Positions 1-5,448 of a DNA stretch of 5,450 nucleotides are shown in pieces (within the stretch, counting starts at the first letter, position 1; each line of letters opens with the position of its first letter). The DNA is taken from contig CAJOQY010000085.1 of assembly GCA_905236835.1 (NCBI GenBank), positions 1 to 5,450 of the forward strand, given 5' to 3'. This DNA comes from an uncultured Oscillibacter sp. (GTDB taxonomy: Bacteria > Bacillota > Clostridia > Oscillospirales > Oscillospiraceae). The notes below the pieces were generated by a model. It searched no databases, was not told the origin of the DNA, and saw nothing but the letters and a program-made list of their open reading frames with translations. Both the position numbers and the translations under genes were made by a program.

Positions 1-5
1 CAGCA

Positions 6-557
6 ATGAAGAGTGAACTGGAACAGGATATTCTGAAAACGCTGTTTACGGAAGAGGAACTCCGGAAGCGTGTGCTGGAACTCGGCGAGGCGGTATATGA
101 TCGTTTTAAGGGGAAGAGACCGCTGTTTTTGGGTATCCTGAAGGGATCGTTTATATTTATGGCGGATCTGATCCGGGCGTGCCAGCTGGATTGCGACGTG
201 GAATTTATGTCGGTCAGTTCTTACGGCGCGGGAACGGAATCATCCGGGCGGATTAATATCACGCATGATATTGAGCGGGATGTCACGGGCCGCGATATTG
301 TGATTGTGGAGGATATTTTAGATTCTGGTCGGACGCTGTCGTTTTTGACGCGGTATTTGAAAGCGAAAGGCGCGGCGTCCGTGATCATCGTGACGCTGTT
401 GGACAAACCGGCGCGGCGCGCGAAAGCGGTGGAGGCCGATTACGCCGGCTTCGTGGTCCCGGATGAGTTTGTCGTCGGATACGGGCTGGATTATGATCAG
501 CAATATCGCAATCTGCCCTATATCGGCGTATTAAAACCGGAAGTATATCAAAAATAA
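6..557 (+). CDS. hpt: Hypoxanthine phosphoribosyltransferase
   Basis: Cytosolic purine-salvage enzyme that transfers phosphoribose from PRPP to hypoxanthine (usually also guanine), giving IMP/GMP. The 183-residue length is normal for bacterial Hpt. Visible motifs in order: the pyrophosphate loop LKGS (45-48); the flexible-loop SSYG (71-74); the PRPP-binding signature VIVEDILDSGRT (99-110), with acidic E102/D103 and the presumed catalytic base D106; LLDKPARR (131-138), whose K134 should contact the purine 6-oxo group; and FVVGYGLDYDQQYRNLPYIG (155-174), with F155 expected to stack on the base, D162 as metal ligand and R168 near pyrophosphate. These equivalences follow the constant spacing to human HGPRT residues. 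The ATG at 6 gives a family-typical N-terminus, but its ribosome binding site is cut off by the window edge, so an upstream start cannot be excluded. ftsH follows 60 bp later on the same strand with no clear terminator between, suggesting co-transcription. Confidence 0.96.
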   Translation: MKSELEQDILKTLFTEEELRKRVLELGEAVYDRFKGKRPLFLGILKGSFIFMADLIRACQLDCDVEFMSVSSYGAGTESSGRINITHDIERDVTGRDIVIVEDILDSGRTLSFLTRYLKAKGAASVIIVTLLDKPARRAKAVEADYAGFVVPDEFVVGYGLDYDQQYRNLPYIGVLKPEVYQK

Positions 558-600
558 TTTCGCGCGTCCGGGTATTGGACGGATTGGGAAATCCCGAAAG

Positions 601-607
601 AAGGGGG
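601..607 (+). promoter_or_regulatory. Ribosome binding site of ftsH
   Basis: The purine-rich run AAGGGGG ends 10 bases before the TTG at 618. It is the only Shine-Dalgarno-like sequence near the 5' end of ftsH and supports the TTG over the in-frame ATG at 645, which has no such site and would remove part of the first membrane segment. Confidence 0.65.
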
Positions 608-617
608 AAGTTGCTTT

Positions 618-2822
618 TTGTCAGGAAGATTGAATAATTACAGTATGTTGTTTCTGGCGCTGTTGGCGGCGCTGTGTATGGGCGCGCTGTGGCGGCTGAA
701 CGATCCGCAGCCGCAAGTGACGTATTCGCAGGCGCGGCAGTTGTTTTTACAGCAGCGCGTGGAATCGTTTGTCGTGGAGGACAACACGCTGACGCTGACC
801 CTGCGGGAAGGGGAAGAATTTGACGGCAGCAAAACGGTGCGCTGTGAATTATATGACTTTCAGGTATTTTACGATGACATGAATGAGGAAATCCAGCGTC
901 AGTTCGCCCAAGGGAAAATATTAAATTATAATTATCATCAGGATCATTCGGTGAATTGGCTGGAAATTTTACTGCCATGGATCGCGATGGCGGCGATTAT
1001 GGGCGGTATGTGGTATTTTATGTCAGGCCGTATGCAGGGCGTCGGCGGCGGGGATCGGATGGCGCATTTCGGCGCGGCGCGCGTCCGGACGCTGACGGAC
1101 GGCGCGAAACGCGTGACGTTTGAGGATGTCGCCGGAGCGGATGAGGAAAAAGAGGAATTAGCCGAGATTGTTGATTTCTTGAAAGACCCGGAAAAATATG
1201 TGGAACTGGGCGCGAGAATCCCGAAAGGCGTGTTATTGATCGGCCCGCCGGGTACCGGCAAGACGTTATTGGCGAAAGCCGTCGCGGGAGAGGCGCAAGT
1301 CGGATTTTTGTCGATTTCGGGATCGGATTTCGTGGAATTATATGTCGGCGTGGGCGCGAGCCGCGTGCGCGATTTGTTCCGGGAGGCGGTCAAGGCGTCG
1401 CCTTGTATTGTGTTTATCGACGAAATTGACGCCGTCGGACGCCAGCGCGGCACGGGACTTGGCGGCGGCCACGACGAACGCGAACAGACGCTGAATCAGT
1501 TATTGGTCGAGATGGACGGATTTTCCGCCAATGAGGGCGTTGTGGTATTGGCCGCGACGAACCGGGCGGATGTATTAGATCCGGCCTTACTGCGTCCCGG
1601 AAGATTTGACCGGCAGATTTATGTCGGTCTGCCGGATATTAAGGGCCGGGAAGATATATTAAAAGTTCATGTGAAAGGCAAGCCGCTGGCGGAAAATGTT
1701 GATTTAAAAAAATTAGCCCAAGGGACATCCGGATTTACCGGCGCGGACTTGGAAAATCTGGTCAACGAAGGGGCGTTGTTGGCGGCGCGGAAAAATCAGC
1801 CGTTTATCACGATGGAGGATTTAAAAGCCGCCGAAATCAAAGTCATCGCCGGACCGGAGAAGAAAAGCCGCGTGATTCCACAGCATGAACGGGAATTAAC
1901 CGCATGGCATGAGGCCGGACACGCGGTAGTGATGCACGCGCTGCCCGGACAGGATCCGGTCAGTCAGATTTCGATTGTCCCGCGCGGGACGGCGGGCGGC
2001 ATGACAATCGCCCTGCCGGAGACGGATCGTTCTTATTTGTCCAAGCGTTACATGGAAGATCGCATTGTGTCCCTTTTGGGCGGACGCGTCGCCGAAAGAC
2101 TGTGCCTGAAAGATATATCCACAGGGGCAAGCAATGATATACAAAAAGCGACGGAAATCGCCCGCAAGATGGTCGCGACGTATGGCATGAGCGATCGTCT
2201 GGGCGCGGTGGCGTTCGATACGGGACATGACGAGGTATTTATAGGCCGAACCATGGGACAGGCGCGGGGTTATTCGGAATCCGTGGCCGCGCAGATTGAC
2301 GAGGAAATCAAAAACGTATTGGCGAACGCCTATCAACGCTGTGAAAATATTTTAATCGAACATCGGGCGCAGTTGGACGCGGTGGCGCGGTATTTGCTCG
2401 AACACGAAACCATGGAGCGGGACGCGTTTTTGTTCATCATGGGGGACGGTCCGGAGCCGCTGCCGCCGGCGGAAAAGCCCGCTCTGCCGGGGACGGTGAA
2501 CCGGTCCGACAGTCAGAACGGCGATCCGGATAACAATCCGGGTGAAAACGCGGAAAGTCAGGACGGCAACCCGGATATAACGCCGGAGAGCGATACGCGA
2601 CAGCCGGATACGCCGGAGATTTTGGATGTCCAAGACGAGAATATAAAGCCGGTTGAACTGGAAAAAGAATCAAAAGCGGACGCGCCGTCCAAATCGGCGA
2701 AGCGCAGACGCCGCCGGTCAGCGCGCAAAGTCGCGGAACGTCTGGAAAAAACGCTGGAAAAATCCCCGGAAAAATCCAATGAAGCTCCGGAAAACAAGCC
2801 GGATCCGACGGATGATGATTAA
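618..2822 (+). CDS. ftsH: ATP-dependent membrane zinc metalloprotease FtsH
   Basis: Hexameric, membrane-anchored AAA+ protease that degrades misassembled membrane proteins and short-lived cytosolic regulators. Domains in order: first membrane helix about 8-27; extracytoplasmic domain about 30-112; second membrane helix about 114-135; Gly-rich linker; AAA+ module about 168-395 with Walker A GPPGTGKT (209-216), pore loop LYVG (241-244), Walker B VFIDEID (265-271) and the second region of homology from T314 through the arginine fingers R326/R329; then the M41 peptidase domain with zinc motif HEAGH (431-435; catalytic E432) and probable third ligand D507 in GASND. All catalytic residues are intact. 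At 734 residues it is about 90-120 longer than most FtsH proteins. The excess is a hydrophilic C-terminal tail (about 609-734), rich in D/E/N/P/K, with K695 followed by five arginines (696-700). Translation starts at TTG behind AAGGGGG. The hpt-ftsH order is conserved in many bacteria. Confidence 0.97.
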   Translation: MSGRLNNYSMLFLALLAALCMGALWRLNDPQPQVTYSQARQLFLQQRVESFVVEDNTLTLTLREGEEFDGSKTVRCELYDFQVFYDDMNEEIQRQFAQGKILNYNYHQDHSVNWLEILLPWIAMAAIMGGMWYFMSGRMQGVGGGDRMAHFGAARVRTLTDGAKRVTFEDVAGADEEKEELAEIVDFLKDPEKYVELGARIPKGVLLIGPPGTGKTLLAKAVAGEAQVGFLSISGSDFVELYVGVGASRVRDLFREAVKASPCIVFIDEIDAVGRQRGTGLGGGHDEREQTLNQLLVEMDGFSANEGVVVLAATNRADVLDPALLRPGRFDRQIYVGLPDIKGREDILKVHVKGKPLAENVDLKKLAQGTSGFTGADLENLVNEGALLAARKNQPFITMEDLKAAEIKVIAGPEKKSRVIPQHERELTAWHEAGHAVVMHALPGQDPVSQISIVPRGTAGGMTIALPETDRSYLSKRYMEDRIVSLLGGRVAERLCLKDISTGASNDIQKATEIARKMVATYGMSDRLGAVAFDTGHDEVFIGRTMGQARGYSESVAAQIDEEIKNVLANAYQRCENILIEHRAQLDAVARYLLEHETMERDAFLFIMGDGPEPLPPAEKPALPGTVNRSDSQNGDPDNNPGENAESQDGNPDITPESDTRQPDTPEILDVQDENIKPVELEKESKADAPSKSAKRRRRRSARKVAERLEKTLEKSPEKSNEAPENKPDPTDDD

Positions 2823-2855
2823 AACGCGCGCTTGCGGATCGTCTAAAATAAAGAA

Positions 2856-2906
2856 ATCCCCGATTGCGTTCCCCCTCTCCTGATTCAGGAGAGGGGGACA
2901 GGGGAT
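2856..2906. repeat. Long GC-rich palindrome, REP-like, downstream of ftsH
   Basis: Bases 2871-2883 (CCCCCTCTCCTGA) are perfectly complementary to 2885-2897, a 13-bp arm around a single T (in RNA the innermost pairs would open to make the loop). An outer 6-bp arm, ATCCCC (2856-2861) with GGGGAT (2901-2906), flanks it, giving a bipartite palindrome. There is no T-tract on either side, so it is not a canonical intrinsic terminator, although it could protect the ftsH mRNA 3' end or contribute to termination. The CCCCTCTCC...GGAGAGGGG design resembles dispersed palindromic (REP/BIME-type) elements found in many genomes. Copy number cannot be judged from this window. Confidence 0.6.
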
Positions 2907-2929
2907 AAGATTGATCGAAAAACAGTTTG

Positions 2930-2941
2930 TCCGCGCGCGGA
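2930..2941. repeat. 12-bp perfect palindrome upstream of the thiT promoter
   Basis: TCCGCGCGCGGA is self-complementary over all 12 bases and ends 8 bp before the -35 box at 2950. It could be an operator or simply a by-product of the CG-rich bias seen elsewhere here (many cgcg runs). No known operator is recognised. Confidence 0.3.
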
Positions 2942-2949
2942 TATATCGC

Positions 2950-2978
2950 TTGACAGATTTCGCGTATCCGGTTATAAT
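2950..2978 (+). promoter_or_regulatory. Consensus sigma-A promoter for the thiT riboswitch transcript
   Basis: The -35 box TTGACA (2950-2955) and -10 box TATAAT (2973-2978) both match consensus 6/6 and are separated by exactly 17 bp. The start point is expected near 2984-2986, just before the first helix of the TPP aptamer, so the RNA would carry almost no extra 5' sequence. A maximal-strength promoter is consistent with control being exerted afterwards, at the riboswitch. Confidence 0.9.
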
Positions 2979-2986
2979 GATTATTA

Positions 2987-3097
2987 ATCAAATACAGGGG
3001 CGCCGGGAGGAATCCCGGCTGAGACACGCGGCCAAATCCGCCCGTGAACCCTTGAACCTGATCCGGGTAATGCCGGCGTAGGAAGATCGTTTGTGAT
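2987..3097 (+). promoter_or_regulatory. TPP riboswitch aptamer (THI element)
   Basis: Thiamine pyrophosphate-sensing RNA. The conserved THI-box pieces are present in order: GGGG (2997-3000), CTGAGA (3019-3024), ACCCTTGAACCTGATC (3048-3063), GGTAATGCC (3066-3074) and GCGTAGG (3076-3082). Predicted helices: P1, imperfect, 2987-2995 with 3089-3097; P2, GGG (2998-3000) with CCC (3049-3051); P3, GCCGGG (3002-3007) with CCCGGC (3014-3019), capped by six bases; the variable P3a, CACG (3025-3028) with CGTG (3043-3046), continued by CGG/CCG; P4, CCT (3057-3059) with AGG (3080-3082); P5, CCGG (3063-3066) with CCGG (3073-3076). It lies between a consensus promoter and an intrinsic terminator upstream of a thiamine transporter gene, which agrees with repression of uptake when TPP is plentiful. 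Confidence 0.96.
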
Positions 3098-3172
3098 AGA
3101 TATATTTTTTATAATTTTTATCTTTATTTTCGCGTAAATATAAAAATATTATATCAAATCATGAATTTTTCT
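3098..3172 (+). other. AT-rich linker of the riboswitch expression platform
   Basis: About 75 bases of almost pure A/T between aptamer and terminator. A weak A/T hairpin is possible between ATATTTTT (3102-3109) and AAAAATAT (3142-3149), which would bring the aptamer close to the terminator arm it can pair with. No gene or further regulatory motif was seen. Confidence 0.4.
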
Positions 3173-3213
3173 CCGCCGTCCGGCATGAATCCCGATGCCG
3201 CGCGGCGGTTTTT
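3173..3213 (+). terminator. Intrinsic terminator controlled by the TPP riboswitch
   Basis: Outer stem CCGCCG (3173-3178) with CGGCGG (3203-3208); inner stem CGGCAT (3181-3186) with ATGCCG (3195-3200); a T-G wobble and a C-C mismatch between them; 8-base loop; then TTTTT (3209-3213). This is a standard Rho-independent terminator inside the thiT leader, about 50 bases before the start codon. The 5' arm CCGGCAT (3180-3186) is the exact reverse complement of ATGCCGG (3070-3076) in aptamer loop/helix P5. The two pairings exclude each other, as expected for termination/antitermination switching. Confidence 0.88.
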
Positions 3214-3254
3214 ATATTTTTATATTATTTTATTATTTTAAATATTTTAAAATC

Positions 3255-3260
3255 AGGAGG
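3255..3260 (+). promoter_or_regulatory. Ribosome binding site of thiT
   Basis: A perfect AGGAGG lies 5 bases before the ATG at 3266 and 8 bases before the adjacent in-frame ATG at 3269. The second spacing is closer to optimum, so the protein may in practice start one codon later. Confidence 0.85.
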
Positions 3261-3265
3261 AAATT

Positions 3266-3835
3266 ATGATGAACACAAATTCACATCTCCGGGTGCGGGC
3301 TTTATGCGAAGGGGCGATTCTGGTGGCGCTGGCGCAGATTCTGAGCTTTTTGAAAGTATATGAATTTCCGCAGGGCGGATCGGTGACGCTGGAAATGCTG
3401 CCGATATTTGTCTACTGCCTGCGGTGGGGCTTCGCGCCGGGCATGATCGCGAGCGCGGCGTTCGGGATATTGCAGTTGATATTCGGCTTTTACGCGTGGC
3501 ACTGGCAGTCGATTTTCGGGGATTATCTCATCGCGTTTATGTTATTAGGATTATGCGGGCTGTTCCGGAAAGTTCCCGGCGGATTGTATCTCGGTCCCGT
3601 TGTCGGCGCGTTCGCGCGGTTTTTGAGCCATTATATCACGGGCGCGACGGTCTGGAAAGAATATATGCCGGATGAGTTTTTCGGCATGAGCATGACAAGT
3701 CCGTGGTTCTATTCGCTGTTATACAACGGCAGTTATATGTTGTTGGATTTGATTCTTTGTTTAATCGTATTGATTTGCATGGACCGCTACGCGCCTGTGA
3801 GAAAATATCTCCGCGCGGATGATTTGAAAAAATAA
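3266..3835 (+). CDS. thiT: Thiamine transporter ThiT, ECF substrate-binding S component
   Basis: Integral membrane protein of about six helices that binds thiamine outside the cell and delivers it through the shared ECF module (EcfA, EcfA', EcfT), which is not encoded here. The 189-residue length fits the family. The first helix carries a small-residue AxxxA pattern (A17, A21) of the kind S components use to contact EcfT. The family stretch GGSVTLEMLPI (37-47) is present. By spacing, H122, G126 and W130 in SHYITGATVW match the thiamine-contacting His-x3-Gly-x3-Trp set of Lactococcus ThiT, and Y149/N154 in YSLLYN match its Tyr/Asn pair; D86-Y87 probably takes the place of the acidic-Tyr pair. 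A six-residue longer loop separates W130 from Y149. The TPP riboswitch upstream independently supports a thiamine role. No clear terminator follows the TAA, only an AT-rich spacer. The start could be the ATG at 3269. Confidence 0.95.
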   Translation: MMNTNSHLRVRALCEGAILVALAQILSFLKVYEFPQGGSVTLEMLPIFVYCLRWGFAPGMIASAAFGILQLIFGFYAWHWQSIFGDYLIAFMLLGLCGLFRKVPGGLYLGPVVGAFARFLSHYITGATVWKEYMPDEFFGMSMTSPWFYSLLYNGSYMLLDLILCLIVLICMDRYAPVRKYLRADDLKK

Positions 3836-3840
3836 AATAT

Positions 3841-3861
3841 AAAATTTAAAATTTAAAATTA
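3841..3861 (+). repeat. Short AAAATTT tandem repeat after thiT
   Basis: Two exact copies of AAAATTT (3841-3847, 3848-3854) and a third with one change (3855-3861) sit in an almost pure A/T spacer directly behind the thiT stop. It may simply reflect the AT bias of spacers here; no GC-rich terminator stem is present. Confidence 0.55.
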
Positions 3862-3887
3862 AAAAAATTTCCGAAATTATCACAAAA

Positions 3888-3917
3888 TTGTAATAGCAAT
3901 CAGGGCGGATATATGAT
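3888..3917 (+). promoter_or_regulatory. Probable sigma-A promoter of the NfeD/SPFH operon
   Basis: TTGTAA (3888-3893, 4/6 to consensus) and TATGAT (3912-3917, 5/6) are spaced by 18 bp. Transcription would begin near 3924, leaving a leader of about 50 bases. It is weaker than the thiT promoter, and read-through from thiT is also possible because no terminator is visible between. Confidence 0.5.
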
Positions 3918-3956
3918 AAAATAAAATTTACACGGAAGATATAAAATCAGACGGAA

Positions 3957-3964
3957 AAGGGGGG
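3957..3964 (+). promoter_or_regulatory. Ribosome binding site of the NfeD-family gene
   Basis: AAGGGGGG ends 8 bases before the ATG at 3973. An adjacent in-frame ATG at 3976 would be 11 bases away, so the first ATG is preferred. Confidence 0.7.
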
Positions 3965-3972
3965 AAATATAT

Positions 3973-4410
3973 ATGATGAAAATTGTCTGGATCGCCCTGT
4001 TTGTTATGTTAATTGTCATCGAGTCCGCGACGGTGAATCTGGTTTCGGTCTGGTTCGCCATCGGCGCGGCGGCGGCTTTGGTTGCGAACGTCATTGGATT
4101 CGGGACGCTGGGACAGTTCGCGGCGTTTGTGTTTGTGTCCGGAATTTCACTCGCGCTGACGCGGCCTCTGCTCAGCAAAGTGAATGATATATCCATGACG
4201 CATACGAATGCCGACCGGGTATTGGGACGCGTGGGGAAAGTCACGGAGCCGGTGGACGACGAACAGGGCGCGGTTTATGTGGACGGGAAAACATGGACGG
4301 CGCGCAGTTTCAGCGGCGTGACGATTCCCGTTGATACGCAGGTTCATATCGAACGCATTGACGGCGTAAAATTAATCGTATCCCCGGCGCATGAGAAAGC
4401 GCGGATATAA
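3973..4410 (+). CDS. Short NfeD-family membrane protein (YbbJ-like)
   Basis: Membrane protein of the short NfeD class, the usual partner of SPFH/band-7 proteins. The N-terminal half is strongly hydrophobic, with segments at about 3-17, 23-42 and 46-64, including the VWFAIGAAAAL stretch (26-36) characteristic of the family. The C-terminal part (about 78-140) reads as the NfeD OB-fold domain: N79, then VLGRVGKV (83-90), GAVYVDG (99-105) and W108-T-A, matching the family pattern of G-x-G-x-V followed by a short beta hairpin and W-x-A. No protease domain is present, unlike long NfeD proteins with a ClpP-like region. At 145 residues it is close in size to E. coli YbbJ, which sits beside qmcA. The SPFH gene begins 46 bp downstream on the same strand, so an operon is very likely. 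Biochemical role: a proposed membrane scaffold or assembly partner; not established. Confidence 0.9.
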   Translation: MMKIVWIALFVMLIVIESATVNLVSVWFAIGAAAALVANVIGFGTLGQFAAFVFVSGISLALTRPLLSKVNDISMTHTNADRVLGRVGKVTEPVDDEQGAVYVDGKTWTARSFSGVTIPVDTQVHIERIDGVKLIVSPAHEKARI

Positions 4411-4441
4411 ATAATAATAAATAAATATAAATCTTTAAATC

Positions 4442-4447
4442 AGGAGG
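4442..4447 (+). promoter_or_regulatory. Ribosome binding site of the SPFH gene
   Basis: A perfect AGGAGG lies 9 bases before the ATG at 4457. The next in-frame ATG (4466) is 18 bases away, so 4457 is the start. Confidence 0.85.
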
Positions 4448-4456
4448 ATATAATAT

Positions 4457-5389
4457 ATGTTCGGTATGTTCGCCTTATTGGCGTTAGCGGTTGTGGTTTT
4501 GATGGTAATTATTAATAATATTCATGTGGTCCAGCAGTCGCGGGCGTATGTGGTGGAGCGTCTCGGCGCGTTTCATGACGTGTGGAACGTCGGTCTGCAC
4601 CTGAAAATCCCGTTTATTATGAAAGTCGCCAAAAAAGTTTCTTTAAAAGAACAGGTGGCCGATTTCCCGCCCCAGCCGGTGATTACGAAAGACAATGTCA
4701 CAATGCAGATTGACACGGTTGTGTTTTTCCAGATCACGGACCCGAAATTATATACTTACGGCGTGGAAAATCCTATGAGCGCGATTGAGAATTTAACCGC
4801 GACGACATTGCGGAATATCATCGGCGATATGGATTTGGATCAGTCCCTGACAAGCCGCGATACGATCAATTCGCGTATGCGGTCTATCTTGGACGAGGCC
4901 ACGGACCCGTGGGGAATCAAAGTCAACCGCGTGGAATTGAAAAATATCATGCCGCCGCCGGAAATCCGGAGCGCCATGGAAAAACAGATGAAAGCCGAAC
5001 GCGAACGCCGGGAGTCGATTTTACAGGCGGAAGGCACGAAACAGTCACAGATTTTAAAGGCCGAAGGCGAAAAGCAGTCCGCGATTTTACAGGCGGACGC
5101 CGCCAAGCAATCCGCGATTCTGCGCGCGGAGGGCGAACGGGAAGCCCGGATTATGGCCGCCGAAGCCGAAGCCGAGGCGATTTTAAAAGTCCAGAAGGCG
5201 ATGGCCGATTCGTTGGAATTATTAAACCGGTCCGCGCCGAATGATCAGGTTATTAAATTAAAAGCGCTGGAAACCATGCGGAACGTCGCGGACGGTCAGG
5301 CGACGAAAATTATTATCCCGTCTGAGATTCAAGGCCTCGCCGGACTGGCCGCCGGAGCGAAAACCGTCTGGGAAGGCATGGGCGAATAA
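4457..5389 (+). CDS. SPFH/band-7 membrane protein, QmcA/slipin type
   Basis: Member of the stomatin/prohibitin/flotillin/HflK-C superfamily, membrane-anchored oligomeric scaffolds associated with membrane microdomains and, in some cases, with FtsH. One N-terminal hydrophobic anchor (about 4-20) is followed by the SPFH domain (about 22-185), recognised from QQSRAYVVERLGAF (26-39), GLHLKIPF (46-53), the VTMQIDTVVFFQITDP stretch (81-96), TLRNIIGDMDLDQ (117-129) and WGIKVNRVELKNIMPP (152-167). Next comes a charged coiled coil with an 11-residue repeat: four copies of the form ILxAEGEKQSx at 188-198, 199-209, 210-220 and 221-231, then degenerate copies to about 252. The C-terminal region (about 262-310) contains TKIIIPSE (283-290) and a short Gly/Ala helix. 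The 310-residue length matches QmcA-type proteins (about 305). It follows an NfeD-family gene, the classic pairing. It is not HflK or HflC, which occur as two adjacent SPFH genes. Confidence 0.94.
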   Translation: MFGMFALLALAVVVLMVIINNIHVVQQSRAYVVERLGAFHDVWNVGLHLKIPFIMKVAKKVSLKEQVADFPPQPVITKDNVTMQIDTVVFFQITDPKLYTYGVENPMSAIENLTATTLRNIIGDMDLDQSLTSRDTINSRMRSILDEATDPWGIKVNRVELKNIMPPPEIRSAMEKQMKAERERRESILQAEGTKQSQILKAEGEKQSAILQADAAKQSAILRAEGEREARIMAAEAEAEAILKVQKAMADSLELLNRSAPNDQVIKLKALETMRNVADGQATKIIIPSEIQGLAGLAAGAKTVWEGMGE

Positions 5390-5411
5390 AATTATTCACT
5401 GGAAACGGATT

Positions 5412-5448
5412 GCCCCGCGCCGCGAAACGCAAAATCACGGCGCGGGGC
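5412..5448 (+). terminator. GC-rich hairpin, probable terminator of the NfeD/SPFH operon
   Basis: GCCCCGCGCCG (5412-5422) pairs perfectly over 11 bp with CGGCGCGGGGC (5438-5448) around a 15-base A-rich loop, 22 bp after the SPFH stop codon. The window ends 2 bases after the stem, so the expected T-tract cannot be seen. If it is missing, the structure would be a palindromic repeat or mRNA stabiliser instead. Confidence 0.65.

Noticed and set aside
565..597. Small hairpins between hpt and ftsH (CGTCC/GGACG, and GGG/CCC near 587-595) as a terminator
   Set aside because: Stems are only 3-5 bp and no T-tract follows. Co-transcription of hpt and ftsH is more likely.
385..978. Long minus-strand open frame across the hpt/ftsH junction (and a similar one at 2437-3027)
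   Set aside because: Pro/Ser/Arg-rich translations are typical of the antisense of GC-rich genes. They cover conserved coding sequence, and the second also crosses the riboswitch and promoter. No ribosome binding sites or family motifs are present.
2653..2883. Overlapping plus-strand open frame across the ftsH tail, starting ATG at 2653
   Set aside because: It lies in another frame of the low-complexity, Arg/Lys-rich ftsH tail and runs into the palindrome. It has no recognisable domain and no ribosome binding site.
3161..3241. Possible 26-codon leader peptide ATG...TAA overlapping the thiT terminator
   Set aside because: There is no ribosome binding site before it (preceded by ttatatcaaatc). 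Its codons are dictated by the terminator hairpin and the A/T tract, and the TPP riboswitch already explains the leader.
2823..3265. The structured non-coding block as a novel RNA or defence-type element
   Set aside because: Its parts are explained by a promoter, a TPP aptamer, an intrinsic terminator and a REP-like palindrome. No reverse transcriptase, nuclease or toxin gene is nearby.
4457..5389. SPFH gene as HflK or HflC working as a dedicated FtsH modulator pair
   Set aside because: Only one SPFH gene is present and it is paired with an NfeD-family gene. Its sequence signatures and hendecad repeat fit the QmcA/slipin type, and it is in a separate transcription unit from ftsH.
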